Notes: generated from the letters alone by a model not told the origin. A DNA stretch of 64,000 nucleotides from Vandiemenella viatica (GCA_031002005.1 JARYHS010008074.1:14578924-14642923), one strand, 5' to 3'. Positions 1 through 11,702 are shown, counted from the first letter of the stretch. Made by a program: numbers and translations.

Positions 1-146
1 TATTGCCGGACCCTGTACATCAAATACAAGAAATGCACTTAAGGAACATAAAAAATTTCACATTGGATAGATAATAAAATGTTGAGTTCTTGCTTAGGTT
101 GATTAGACCTAACAGTTAAAGGAAGATGAAATGGTTTCTATGCTTC

Positions 147-383
147 ACCGAGCGTGGTGGTGTAACGGATAGCGTTCTGGCCTCGCATTCGGGAGGATGG
201 CGGTTCGAATCCCCGTCCGGGCATCCAGATTTGGGTTTTCCATGGTTTCCCAAATCACTCCAGGCAAATGCCGGGATGCTTCCTTAAAGAGGTCATGGCT
301 GAATTCCTTCCCATTCCTTGCCCCCATCCTTTCCCGTCTCTAAAGACCTCGCTGTTGAGAGACGTAAAGCAGTTAAAAAAAAA
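147..383 (+). repeat. Full-length tRNA-headed SINE with hairpin tail
   Basis: The head has a pol III A-box-like segment (GTGGTGTAACGGATAGCG) and a B box (GGTTCGAATCC). A conserved core follows (ATTTGGGTTTTCCATGG, AATGCCGGGATGCTTCC). A terminal hairpin CGTCTCT/AGAGACG encloses AAAGACCTCGCTGTTG, followed by poly(A). A 7-bp target duplication (atgcttc, 140-146 and 384-390) flanks it. Confidence 0.88.
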
Positions 384-390
384 ATGCTTC

Positions 391-1090
391 CCGGATGGTG
401 CCTCATTCTGGATTCGGGCGTCTTGCTTTGGCCTTTTCCTGGGACGATCAAGTGGTTTGTGCCTGAGAAGCCTGCTGTGTATTTTCTCTACATAGTACTA
501 CATCGCACTGCTAGGAGCCAGAAGATGCTGTTATCGTTGTTATTGTGTGTTTATCAATCTCTTGTGATTCTTTTATCCTCCTTTGCCATCACAAATCTTT
601 CAAAAGAATTTTAGTTTTTAAATAAAGGATGATGGCACGTTGCTTTGTGACCGACTTGTTCGTGTTCTCTCACTTTTAGGAGCGAATATGTTATAGCAAC
701 CTGTCGTATCCTGATCGGCCAGTCTAATCCACAGCTTCAAGGAATCCGCAGGTTGTGAAGTTGCAGTGCGCCTTGTAAACTAGTTTGATGTCCACGTAAT
801 AACTTCCAAATACAATACGTGACGCCTGTGATGTGGGACAGCACAGCCACTTGGCACGGTGAGGTGGTCTGGTTGGACGCCGTCTCGTTTGCTTTATTGG
901 TGACCTTTGCGGACGTGGCTGATATCGGAGTTGGCCCCGGTACTTTGAGATGTGGAGTTGGTTTAGTAGAGTTTTCAGAGCACTTCGCAGAGCCTATGCA
1001 TGTCGGCCGAATCGTCTGCATTCCAAGCTAAGACGCGGTGCCACCCGAATAGCATACGCACTATTTACTCTTACCTCAGAAGCCGTAGGT
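391..1090. other. No gene recognised
   Basis: AT-rich intergenic or intronic DNA. Short ORFs on both strands show no recognisable motif, and no target duplications were seen. Confidence 0.5.
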
Positions 1091-1650
1091 CGCAACTAAC
1101 GTGAAATGGGATGAACACATAAGAAATGTCGTAGGAATAGCTAATTTCCACTGTCGTCTTTGAGATGAATTTCGAAGAATTATAATGTGTTTGTCAGGGG
1201 AATAACAAATAGAGCACTTTTACACCCTAATATGGAATATCTTTGTCCAGTGTGTAATTCGTGTAGCAGGAGTTTAACTAATACTATTGAGAGCGTACAG
1301 ACAATAACCACACGATGTATGATGCTTGCCATAGTTCTCACAAAAATGTCACAGACTTCATACAGAGAACGGGATAAGATTTTCTGTAATACAGATAACA
1401 TAGTTTCCATATTAATTTATTTAACATGCGAAAACGTTTTGTTAGTTACGTATATAGTTAAATACTTCTCTTGCGAACATATTTAGGTTTCAATGACAGG
1501 TTAGATAAGATTAGGGAATTAAGATGCAGTATTGACCTATTGAAGGTGTTCTTTCCCGCTAGTGCTCTCTTTGGTGTTGGAATGTATAGCGTAGAGGTTA
1601 GTTTTAACGTCAAGCACCTTCTGCCATCCATTCATAGTTTTATGTGACTT
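1090..1650 (+). pseudogene. Decayed LINE reverse-transcriptase tail
   Basis: A broken reading frame recalls the KWDxHIxxVVGxAN region and the end of a LINE ORF2. The 3' part (AGCACCTTCTGCCATCC and surroundings) aligns by eye with the 3' end of the better preserved copy near 15480-15640. Many stops are present. The lineage is jockey/CR1-like. Confidence 0.6.
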
Positions 1651-2794
1651 GCAGAATTATATATATCCAAAGCTTTATCAAAAAATAGTTTTTTTTAAAT
1701 AATAAAAAAGCATGTTGAATATTAATTCCTATAATATAAATAAAGGTAAGTTACAGACAGCCAAATTAGGAAATCAATTTACAATTTAAAACACTATTTT
1801 TTAACTGAATATTGGACTTTATTACGAAAATTTACTTTCTGGCTGTCCCATAATTACTACAGATGAAGTCAGTATAAAAGCCAGCGGAACTGATCATAAA
1901 TCACTCCTTGATGGTAGGACAGACAAAGTTGTAAATAAAGCTTATGGGGGAGGGGGACAAATTAACTGAAAAAACGAATCTGAATTTACTTATACTGTAG
2001 TTGGAAACTGCAATAAAACATTTTAATCTCAAGGAAGTTCCAAGATCAGATGATATACTAAGCCAAATCAACCCTGAAATGGTTTCTTTAACTGTATGTA
2101 CCATCAGCGTTCTGTCGTTTTCATAACTTGCCCTTCGTTTTTCATCAGCTGTATATGCACGCACCCTAGGGGAATGTTCACCCCATAATAAGAGTAGTAA
2201 ATTACACTGTTGTGATCGTCACATACAGGCTTTAACAGACTGCTTGAAGCCCACAAACCTCCAGCAAATGGAATTGTGGCACCATAAGTAAGGCGAATAA
2301 ACCTAACGACGGCCGAACGAGGTAAGCAGTGTTGGATGTCAGAATCCGACAGTGTGCAGATTCAAGTTAAAGAAAAAGTTAGCGCAGTGTGCAAACCTGC
2401 TGGCAAGTAAAGATTCAAGCGCATACAACGACAAGCAGAGACCGCCACTGGGAATTGCAATACAAAGGAACAGTTCCTTGCTTGCTCAGAACTTAAACGA
2501 GAGCTTGGAAAACAGACTTCGCTTCGATGTGACGGTAACATCTCCAAATGTAGATATGTGGAGGACGATGCCTGCTTGTGGGGGGAACCACGGCCGATGG
2601 AACATATACTGACATAATGGTCTCCATTATGTTTATGTACTTTGTAGGACTTATGGATCAACGGTGAAAATTCAGTGGTGATTGCAAATATTGAAAAACT
2701 ATATGAATTAGTATTTTGTTTGTAATTTAATCACTAATTTCAACGCTTATCTTTTTTTTTTTTTTAGCTTCGAGGAGTGGCGGAGAATTTTTAC
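1651..2794. other. No gene recognised
   Basis: AT-rich sequence downstream of the last visible antiporter exon in the gene's sense. I looked here for the expected C-terminal exon on the minus strand and did not find it. A short T run precedes the exon at 2752. Confidence 0.5.
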
Positions 2795-2896
2795 CTGCAC
2801 TGTGGCCTTGGCCATCCACGCCAGTGAGACGAACATCTTCTCCTTGAGGTTGAGTTTGCTGCCCACACTCACCAGCACTGTGGCCAGTATCCGCAC
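2795..2896 (-). CDS. NHA/SLC9B-like antiporter exon: SLAWMAKATVQ motif
   Basis: Thirty-four codons, phase 0 at both ends, read VRILATVLVSVGSKLNLKEK, then MFVSLAWMAKATVQ. The (S)xAW(L/M)xKATVQAA motif is near-invariant in NHA proteins, and its lysine takes part in the core transport domain. Acceptor is TTTCAG and donor CAG/GTAAAA. The following exon, which should start with Ala-Ala and hold the last membrane helices, is not present in bases 1-2794, so the gene continues off the left edge. Confidence 0.94.
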
Positions 2897-2971
2897 CTGA
2901 AATAGTATTCAGCTTATAACAGCCTCACAAGTAACATACATTCACGCGTTTATAATAAGACTTCTATCAAC

Positions 2972-3633
2972 TAGGGATGGCGATCTGAGATCGATTAATC
3001 GATGAATCGATCTTCGGGACCAAAAAAATCGATTTTTTAAATCGATCTATAGAACTGAATCGATCCAGTGGATCGATATTTCATCCCTGAAAATAGAATG
3101 TTAAAAAGCACTTTCTACAAGTATGATCCTATAATTTATTGGAAAGAACAACAACAACAAAAAAATCAATTTATCATCACGTTCACTCAACAGCCAAGAA
3201 GTATATCTGTATAGTGGGATCATCAGTACGTTGCGAGCGCCTTTTTTTACTGCCGGCAACATCGCAAGTTATGAGCGAAACTGCTGGGATTCTAGTAGAC
3301 TGGATAGACTGTTGTTCCTGATAAGCTTGGACATTAAGCACTAGGACCTGTAAATTATATTATTTCAAAACTGTTTTTTGTACTTGATACTTTGATTGAG
3401 TTGTAAAAAAATCAATTAGTTTAAAAAAGATAAAACACTGATTATTATGGTTTCCTTTTGGTTTTCCATGATTGCAATTGTATTGAAAATACGAACACGA
3501 AAATCAAATCGAAAAATATCGATTTTTATAGAATCGATCTTTTAGACCTCGATTTTTTTGTGAATCGATTTATCAAATTTCGATTCGGATCGATTCAAGA
3601 ATCGATCTTTTTTTGAAAGAATCGCCATCCCTA
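2972..3633. mobile_element. hAT-type MITE, ATCGAT-rich
   Basis: The ends TAGGGATGGCGAT and its inverse ATCGCCATCCCTA are hAT-like terminal repeats. Flanks CTATCAAC and GTATCAAA are an imperfect 8-bp target duplication sharing TATCAA. The interior has many ATCGAT motifs near both ends and no transposase. Confidence 0.8.
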
Positions 3634-3641
3634 GTATCAAA

Positions 3642-4339
3642 GTATACATTTTAAATTATACAACAATCCAGGACTGAATAGGAATTGCACTGAATTCTAA
3701 CTGCACTATTAGTCCTGCTACATGTCACACGCAATAATCTTCTATAAGTTTCTCGTAGAACTTTTTGCCAATAATTTTGCCTCTCTTATATATAAATCTT
3801 ATTTTTCTAACTGTTTATCTAGTACTCTTGTTTGCCAAACAAAAATCCGCTTTTACAATCATTATTTTAAATTTAGTGACACCACTAACTAAAATTCGGT
3901 TAAGTAAATGCTCAGATTCTCACTTTAATGGCAACAATCGTACAGCATATTTACTTTGAAGAGTCTGCTTTGAAGAAGAAACATTTTCAATTTAACAAGT
4001 TCACAACATTTCCGAACAGGTAATGAAGAAAGTAAGGCGGTTGCCTTGATTCGCGGTTAATTCTAATGCAATAAAAAAAAATTTGTAAGATTTACCGGTG
4101 AAAATCGCCGTTGTCCGTGATTGGGATATTCATATACTTGTTAGTATATTAAAGACTAAGAAATGGTTTCGCAAATTTATTATTGTTATTTGACGAAGCT
4201 TATACACCTGCGACACACACATATGATATGCGCATTGTTACCTCTTATTTAGCTCAGCATCTCAGCATCAACGGAGCTCCAATAGGTGACTTCCTTATTA
4301 CAAATAAAAACTATCGCCCTACATTATACCCGAAGCCGA
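3642..4339. other. No gene recognised
   Basis: AT-rich intron sequence. I saw no reading frame with motifs and no clear repeat. Confidence 0.45.
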
Positions 4340-4800
4340 AATATAATTTATGATCATTGTCTTCCCTTTTGCTCACTGTTCTCATTCTTCACCTAATTTC
4401 CCGCAAACCAGCGAATCTTATATACATAACCACTATTCTCTTTATCCGCCTCCAATTCTTCCCTGTCCCAATCACTTACTTAGTGTGTTATATAAATCCA
4501 ATACCCTACTTGTACCTTCTCCAACTCATGTATTTTATTCCCATAATTTAGGCCCTATATATTCCCATCACACTCAAGTAATGGTTTGACATACTTCTAA
4601 TAAATGTTGGGATTTTAAACCCGTCCAGTGTGTCTTGCTCAGTTGAGTTTATTGTCAAATCAAATGCCAAGATATTCGCTTCAAACGAAAATTTACTGTC
4701 ACCATATGATCATCCAAATCCTTTATTCATCATTCTGTATATCTGACAGCTTCATTTCACGTTGACCTACGCATCTGGATATTCTTCCCATATCCCTCTT
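4340..4800 (-). pseudogene. Diverged CR1-like LINE fragment
   Basis: The stretch at 4628-4690 aligns by eye with the LINE at 61005-61070 (AGTT(a/g)AG(c/t)TT(g/a)TT, AATGCC(g/a)AGATA(c/t)T). The part before it resembles the stretch at 54910-54950 of the same LINE. Frame is lost. It was probably a minus-strand insertion of the same family. Confidence 0.6.
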
Positions 4801-4880
4801 AAGCTGTTTACAGTGCCCTCTCACTGAATTATTATACGCAAACTATTTAACTATACCCGCAAAGCAACAACAAAATAATT

Positions 4881-5764
4881 TACTAGTAATAACCCCGTAG
4901 CAATGCTCTTTGGCAATCTTGTTCTCTCTTCCACTTCCTCCGATAGAGCATTTCACCCATCAAGAGGCACATTCGGACATTCCCCAATGGTATTACCTTA
5001 TTCAACTGTTACAGCTCACTTTGTCAGACACTTTCGAGAAATCAATTTGGCAATTTTATCCGAAATTTCTTTCACGTAGCTCAGCATCCGTAGTTCACAT
5101 GAATGACTTAATGTTGTTGATTTACGAAACAATTTAATTCGTCACTAACTTTCGTGAAGTATTTGGGTACAAAGGTCTCTGTCATACCTATTGGTGTGGT
5201 CAAACTAATAGCACTACAGGGTTGGCAAACCTGCGGACAACATGCAAGAATATTTTTCTCGATACAGACGCAAATACGTTTCCACTAATAAAACAATTTA
5301 AATAATTGTTGCAATTCACCACTTTTTGCTGCTGAAATGGTACACCACGTGCATTGAATCCGATTCTGGAATGTATTAATTATCCTACAAACATTTCTTC
5401 CACGTTCATATTCAGGACGAACGGTTTCGGATCAGTGACACAACTCTTAACGGAACTGTTAGACTTGACTATGTTTATAACAAACGTAATTCAAACGCGA
5501 TCTAACATTGTTAGCAGCATTTATTTCTAAACAGAAAAAGAAAGAGGGAACTGGAGACAGCTAGATTGTTTGACAGTAAAAGATTTAGTGGGAAGGACTA
5601 ACTGCAGCCTAGTCTGGAGTGTAAGAAGAAAATACTGCATATCTTCAAGCTGTGAATTTTATTTAAAACAAATCTGATTTTGGCGCCCAGCCCACCTCGA
5701 TCAGCCGATAGAGTGACAGATTTTCAGTGTTTCAGATTTCAATGAACAAGAATTTCTTAAAAAA
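4881..5764. other. No gene recognised
   Basis: AT-rich intron sequence without supported features. Confidence 0.45.
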
Positions 5765-5960
5765 TGAGCGGTCTGGCGGATCAGTAGATTAAGGTCCGTG
5801 GCTCGAATCCACGTCTCAGCTGGAATTTTTATGGCCTTAAAAACCAACCCTTCCCTCTGACATGTGAAATACGCTAGGACGCTCCGTGGCCGTGGTTCGG
5901 ATTCCACGTAAAACTGCAGGCCCCTATACCCGGTAGGATCACAAGGTTAGGTTAGGGTAG
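5765..5960 (+). repeat. Possible second SINE type with tRNA-like promoter
   Basis: It contains a B-box-like GGCTCGAATCC preceded by GGCGGATCAGTAGATTAAGG, and later a second GGTTCGGATTCC. A short GGTTAGGTTAGGG run sits at the end. The overall shape suggests a decayed tRNA-headed SINE, but no target duplication was found. Confidence 0.45.
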
Positions 5961-5984
5961 CCACGACAGAGGCGCATGCGCAGC

Positions 5985-6636
5985 AAATCGAATGCCATAC
6001 GCCAACAATGCTATACGCCAACAATGCTATACGCCAACAATGCCATACGCCGACAATGTCATACGACAACAATTCCATACGCCAACAATTTCATACGCCA
6101 ACAATGTCGTACGCCAATAATGTCATACGCCAACAATGCTATACGCCAACAATGTCATACGCCAGCAATGTCATACGCCAACAATGTCATACGCCAACAA
6201 TGCCATACGCAAACAATGCCATACGCCAACAATGCCATACGCCAACAATGTCGTACGCCAATAATGTCATACGCCAACAATGCTATACGCCAACAATGTC
6301 ATACGCCAATAATGTCATACGCCAACAATGCTATACGCCAACAATGCTATACGCCAACAATGCTATACGCCAACAATGTCATACGCCAACAATGCTATAC
6401 GCCAACAATGCCATACGCCAACAATGTCATACGCCAACAATGTCATACGCCAACAATATCATACGCCAACAATGCATTACGCCAACAATGATATACGCCA
6501 ACAATGTCATACGCCAACAATGCCATACGCCAACAATGTCATACGCCAACAATGTCATACGCCAACAATATCATACGCCAACAATGTCATACGCCAAAAA
6601 TGTCATACGCCAACAATTCCATACGCCAACAATGCT
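5985..6636 (+). repeat. 16-bp minisatellite A (about 41 units)
   Basis: The unit is CATACGCCAACAATGY, repeated with strict 16-bp spacing and small changes at the last two bases and at single sites (GACAAC, GCCAAT). The unit has no stop codon in any forward phase and 16 is not a multiple of 3, so all three plus-strand frames stay open (ORFs up to 224 codons). The peptide it would encode is a 16-residue cycle, so the long ORFs are a consequence of the repeat and not evidence of a gene. It lies in the intron between the last two visible antiporter exons. Confidence 0.97.
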
Positions 6637-6979
6637 GGATTTATCCCGGACGTGTGTGGTAGAACAACTTTTTCTCGTTTAGCTAGTTGATGTAAATGCG
6701 CGTATAATTGACAATTAAGAATTTTGAGTATGATGATATGAAACTGAACGAATATTTCTAACCCTCAAATAGAATGATTTTAAAGAGGCTTAAGGAATCG
6801 AAATTTGTATTCCCTAACCTCAAATAGAACTTGAGATCTTCTGAATGGGAAATACAGCGCAGACCTGCGTTCAGGTGTGTGCCAAAAGTGAACCGTCGTC
6901 TACGTAAAAATGAATATTATTGCAGTCTATGTAGAGAATCTGCAAGGAGAAAATTCACAGGTATCGCTGATTTACTTAC

Positions 6980-7123
6980 CACTATGCCGACGAGGAGACA
7001 CGGTATAACAAGAGACACCACCTCACCGTCCAGCTCGTTGAATTTGATCTGTGTACCGGTTAAACCGAACAGGATCGGTTCGAAGATCGCCCAAAATATT
7101 TCGAACGCTGTGGCCACCGGATT
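6980..7123 (-). CDS. NHA/SLC9B-like antiporter exon: FEPILFGLTGTQI region
   Basis: Forty-eight codons, phase 0 at both ends, read NPVATAFEIFWAIFEPILFG, then LTGTQIKFNELDGEVV and a hydrophobic stretch to VGIV. The W.IF(E/Q)P(I/L)LFGL(T/I)G motif is diagnostic for SLC9B and related CPA2 antiporters. The acceptor (TTTACAG) and donor (GTG/GTAAGT) are strong. The downstream intron carries a 16-bp minisatellite that starts about 340 bp beyond the donor. Confidence 0.96.
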
Positions 7124-7584
7124 CTGTAAATGAAAGAAAAGGTTCTTGTAACAGAGGGAGCTCTTCACAAAAGTTACAACACAAATAGAATTTCATTGGT
7201 TGTAGATAAGCGATATCAACTAGTGCAACATAGTTCCATAGGCAAGTTCTGCTCGTTACTTCGAAAAGTGTGTTGATGGAACATCTGGTAAGTCTTAATT
7301 TTTAATCAATATGATATCAATAAACTATTCTAAAAATGGGTGTCAAATAAATTTAATACTTCTAAAATAGTATACTCACACACAAGGTAACTTTTAAATA
7401 TTTTGGCTTGTGAAAACATCTGTTTGCTAACGAAAGTAGTAGACACAGTATCTATTTTAAACTGTGTAGAATTAACATCTGAGAAATAAAATTTCACAGT
7501 TTTTAAAATGTATTCAGTAATATATTACATGTTCTATGGAGTAGCAGAAATAATGTATTCATCAGACAAAATTTAATTTGAGAG
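7124..7584. other. No gene recognised
   Basis: AT-rich intron sequence; nothing supported. Confidence 0.45.
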
Positions 7585-7795
7585 GACGCGGTTTCGAATC
7601 CCCTTCCATCCATCCAGATTTCGGTTTTCCATAGTTTCCCGAAATCATTCTAATGTGTGGATGATTCCTCCAAAAAACCATCTCCGAATTAATTCCAGTT
7701 CCCATACCCAAGCCCGTTTCCGCCTCTAATGATCTCGTCATCGACATTGAAGTCAACGAAGCCTTAAAGAAACTAAAAATAATAATGCGTTATAT
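7585..7795 (+). repeat. 5'-truncated SINE
   Basis: It begins inside the tRNA-like head at GGTTTCGAATCCCC, keeps the core (ATTTCGGTTTTCCATAG, CCCGAAATCATT) and ends with CTCTAATGATCTCGTCATCGAC, a form of the shared tail loop, then an A-rich tail. Confidence 0.75.
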
Positions 7796-8466
7796 TAGTT
7801 TTTAGTTCGACTTCAAAAGCTTTCCTGATAACAGTATTTATCTACGTACAGTAACTCAAATAATAATTAACTAATATACTGTTAGTTCGGCCTTTATTGT
7901 ATCCGTATTGATTCCTTAATATAAACTGGAAACTCTTTAAATCACATTGCGACGGTAACTGTACCTAAAACATATCAAAGTGCTCTTGAGAAATGTAATA
8001 AATGAATGTTAAAGTGTCTGGTTATATTAATACTATAAGTTAACGATTTTCTAGTTAGCCTGATGTCAACAAAAGAAAATGAATAAAAAAATACAGCTCA
8101 GATGATGACTATCGTCTTGTTTTATACTCTCGTTAGTAATATGCACATCTCAATAATTTTACTAACAATCGGCATTTGCACTGAGCGATTCTTAGAAAAA
8201 TTTAAGATATTGATTCCGATGACTTTATCTCGTGACAGTATTTGCAAATGAAAATATTTGCTATTAATCTAATATTGTTGATACAGTTTCATTTTTATTA
8301 ATAACTTTTATTTCACATGCGTAACTTAAGTTTGTATTTTACAGAGTAAAGGTAAACTGGTCAAATTTGCTTAGAGTTGTTATGTATATATCATGCTCGT
8401 TCAGGACAGGTCCCATACTCCAGTAGAAGACCAGTGGGTATCTGAGATACGCTTGCTTTCTTCCAT
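7796..8466. other. No gene recognised
   Basis: AT-rich intron sequence; nothing supported. Confidence 0.45.
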
Positions 8467-8474
8467 GTGTTAAC

Positions 8475-8656
8475 CAGGGGCGGATCCAGGATTTTGGTTT
8501 GGGGAGGCTTGAGCCTGCCTTAGGGTAGTCTTTATAGCTTTCTCGGGCTCAAATCCGTAGAGCTAAAAAAAAAAAAAAAAAAATAAAAGTTTCCAAAATT
8601 ACAGTGTCGGGAGTGGACCTAGATACTTTTAGCCCCCCCCCCTGGATCCGCCCCTG
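8475..8656. mobile_element. 182-bp hAT MITE with perfect 8-bp target duplication
   Basis: Terminal inverted repeats CAGGGGCGGATCCAGG / CCTGGATCCGCCCCTG are flanked on both sides by GTGTTAAC (8467-8474 and 8657-8664). An 8-bp duplication and CAGGGG termini are typical of hAT. The interior has an A run and a C run and no coding capacity. Confidence 0.95.
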
Positions 8657-8664
8657 GTGTTAAC

Positions 8665-9603
8665 TGTATACTTGCAGATAATTATGATGGATGTATGTTT
8701 AGTAAAAAGGACAAACCAGATGCCTACCCTGCAGACTTACCCTTCGAGAAGCCACCTCCAACAACTGGACGAGTTTCTATCAATGTGCGATCACTCCATG
8801 CTTACTGCGGACGGGTATGCGACTTAATTTAAATGTTTAATACACTATCAGGTGACTAAGAGTTATATCCAGTCACCTCCCCATCATTAGAACGTGCTAA
8901 AAGAAACCTGTATCTGGTGTCAGGCCTGATCGACGTCACCTGTGAGTCGTTTTGATGAACATCATGCAAGTTTTAAATTTAGTGTTAGGAGTCAAGGACC
9001 ACAGAAGATGAATATGTTACTAGAGGACTTAGAACAACTTGTAGTCGATAACACTTGAAAGCAATAGACGCGTCTGGTGTTTCATTCGAAGTTGGCTGAT
9101 GCAAGGTGGGGGAACAAACTCCTCGCTCCTCATATTTCGTCAGCAGTGGAGGAGGCTTGAAGATTGCACGATCAGTATTCAGTAGCAAAGGCCTCAGTTA
9201 CAAATCACACCTCTTCATTGTGAATGCGGAGTGATAGCATTTCATCACATTGGAAGGAAACCTCCTGGATTCCACTCTACGCCTTCTTCATTTATTATAC
9301 TCAACACATCAAACGCATTCAATAATGCCATTTAAAAAGTGTTGAATGATTCCAATACGAAAGGAAGATAATAACTGGCATATTTTCTATGAGAGTAAGC
9401 TCGTAATCGATCTGCGAGTATTTTGTTTGAAAATTTCTCCAGTACTCTGAATAAATATGGAAAACGTCATGTAGCTACATTCCACCTGTGAACTTTCCAT
9501 AGCATCAGTGTTCATTAATTACTGCGTAGAGCCAAAGTGGATTTACGTGCTCATCATCATTTATATCTGAATGTATTTGATTACTACTCAATGGTGTACT
9601 CAC
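8665..9603. other. No gene recognised
   Basis: Intron sequence; nothing supported. Confidence 0.45.
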
Positions 9604-9768
9604 GTCTTCGACGTCCATTCCTTGACTCGTCCAGGACACGCAGCAGACAAAGGCTGCAGCCAGGCAGCCCAGGGGCCCAGCGCCGTCGAAGCCGATGGCC
9701 TCACTGCCAAACACTGCGATCATCCCTCCACCCAGCAGCATCAACACGCGCAGCGGGACCACGTACGG
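9604..9768 (-). CDS. NHA/SLC9B-like antiporter exon: helices of the second core half
   Basis: The exon has exactly 55 codons, phase 0 at both ends. It reads PYVVPLRVLMLLGGGMIAVFG, then SEAIGFDGAGPLGCLAAAFV and ends SQGMDVED. The GSEAIGFxGAGPLGCL block is strongly conserved in insect NHA proteins and corresponds to the G(F/Y)xGxGxLG region of the family. The acceptor is GCCGCAG and the donor GAC/GTGAGT. A large foldback element begins about 120 bp upstream in the same intron. Confidence 0.96.
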
Positions 9769-9885
9769 CTGCGGCACGAAACAACACTCGGTGATTTGAT
9801 GCAATGGGACCAAATGACACCCAGTCGATCCCAATACTTAAAGCTATAAGGCAAGACTGCCCAACCAAGGCCAGCGGACCACGAA

Positions 9886-11702
9886 GTTTAAATCTAACGT
9901 TTCGGCGATCGTGCTGTGGCCCTCATCAGAGGACTGCTGCGGTTTGTTTTTCTTAAAAAAAAAAAGGCCGGGAGGCGGGCTGCTGGAGAGTAACGAAGAT
10001 TCTTTTCAGCCTAACTAATCTGCAGGGAGGGAAGGGGGATGGAAAACCGCTGCCAGGGTGGCGGGACGGGATTTGACCCCCGTCCTTCCGAATGTCAGGT
10101 AATAGTGCGAATTCGCACTACTCCAGCCTCGGTCGCTGCGTTTGTTGCCGCTGTCACCTAGAGCGCGAGAGCTAGCCGTCGACGATGACGTCACGGTCGT
10201 TACTGTAAGGTAGACTGGGTGCGGTTGTGACAGTCGTCATATTAGCAAAACTATAAGGAATGCCGGGATGGGGAGGGAGTAGAGAGGAGCGGCGTGTCTG
10301 ATTATACGTGTTTCACGGTATCGCGTCAGCCATCGCCTGACATTAACAATCGGTCAAAAGTATTTTTTTTAGATTTGTTTTAATAATTGTTGTTGCATGG
10401 GTACAGATAGAGTAATGAGTGTTTTTCCTAGTTATAGGTTAAACATTAGTGATTAAATAGCAGTGATTATTTTGCACGTGGTTTATTTTGTATTGTCACG
10501 GCGATTGCTGTTTTGCGAAGGAGTGCGTTGGGTACTGTTGTGACAAGTAATTTTTTTGTTTTTGATGCTCAGAAAACGCTTGAGGAAGACCGACAGCTGT
10601 GCGAGGTACATTAGTCACGGTTACTTTTGCAGAAAATGCCTTGGGAAATACTATCCCTCCTTTATTCCCACGGGTTAGCTATCACGATCATTTTGCTAGG
10701 GATCGATTGGGACTGCAAATCCTTCAGGCTGGATGCAAGGTGCATTGATCCTAGGATCTCTCGAACATTTTAAGAAATTTTATAATGCCTCTCCAACGCA
10801 TAGAGTCTTGCTAGTGCTGGATAAACACATATCCACATTAATGCATTGCATTTTTGTAACAAAAATGGAATCAATTTGCTTTCGTTTCTTCCACACTGCT
10901 AGTACAACCTGCAGCCCTTGGATGGACCTGTCTTCGGACCCTTAAAAATATCTGTACTACTTGTGATGAATAGATACGGAGTCACTATGACAATCTACGA
11001 TACAGCAGTTATTATCAGATCGATCTATATCAAGAATTTTATAATAACTATTGATGCTACAATGCCTTATTAGTTACAAGCGATTAAGGTTTTCACAGAT
11101 TAATTTCTATTGTTACGTAAAACTTAAATTTTTCCAGAAGAAGATTATGTTTAATATTGTTTGAAATAAAAGCGATTTTAGACCATTTTGTTGTATTTTT
11201 GAACCTGTCACTAACGACTCCAAGCACTGTCACAACCGCCCCTGAGGTGTGGTCGGTTCTGACATTTTTTCTTTTTTTTTCTAATTTGTTGCTATGACTT
11301 AACCATTGTACTTAGGGACAAAATTTTAGTATTTAATACGTAGGAAAATGTACATTTTACTGTAAACATCACCTTTCTTCCAGGTAACTGGCATATTAAG
11401 AAAATTATGAGCTATCAAATGAAAATTGTCACAACCATACCCAGTCTGCCCTACCTAGTGAAGGCGGTTGGATGGGTCCGTTCGTCTTGCGTCCTCCTCT
11501 GTCGTCATACCTACTGAGGAGGACGCAAGACGACCGGCCCCATCTGACTGCCTTTGCTAGGCACGGTAACGACCGTGACGTCATCGCGGACGCTAAGTGC
11601 CCGCCCGCGCGTTCCCACTGCTGTATATAGGTGACAGCGGCAGCAAACCCAGCTGTCCTCTGATGAAGGCCACAGCACGATTACCGAAACGTTAGGTTTT
11701 AA
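9886..11702. mobile_element. Large foldback element split by a pogo-like transposon
   Basis: The outer arms are inverted copies. TAACGTTTCGGCGATCGTGC (left, from 9893) matches the inverse of the segment near 11675-11696, and the GATGACGTCACGGTCGTTAC segment (10183-10202) recurs inverted near 11566. The left arm has about 190 extra bases near 9940-10130. The right arm holds a separate small hairpin (11484-11531) with a 16-bp perfect stem. The boundaries are approximate. Confidence 0.75.
10208..11455 (+). mobile_element. pogo/Tc1-mariner-type DNA transposon, decayed
   Basis: Terminal inverted repeats contain GACTGGGTGCGGTTGTGAC (left) and its near inverse GTCACAACCATACCCAGTC (right). TA lies on both sides (10206-10207, 11456-11457). 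Internal frames near 10733-10970 recall the DDE region of pogo/Tigger transposases (HFKKF...VLLVLDKHIS, and in another frame a PLDGPVFGPLK-like stretch). Frameshifts are evident. Copies of the TIR motif also occur inside (TGTCACAACCGCCCC near 11226). Confidence 0.7.

Noticed and set aside
147..225. Functional tRNA gene
   Set aside because: A and B boxes are present, but the sequence continues into a SINE core and tail with target duplications, and the same head recurs at several sites.
2352..2661. Opposed ORFs of 86 and 99 codons
   Set aside because: No recognisable domain, ordinary length for chance ORFs, and no link in phase to the antiporter exons.
5940..5962. Insect telomeric repeat (TTAGG)n
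   Set aside because: Only about two and a half units inside a SINE-like context; far too short.
5985..6636. Regular short repeats as a CRISPR array
   Set aside because: Units are directly adjacent with no unique spacers, and the DNA is eukaryotic (introns, SINEs, LINEs).
6008..6682. 224-codon ORF at minisatellite A
   Set aside because: Same reason: translation of a stop-free 16-bp tandem repeat.
9537..9849. Plus-strand ORFs over antiporter exon 9604-9768
   Set aside because: They are antisense shadows of the conserved minus-strand exon.
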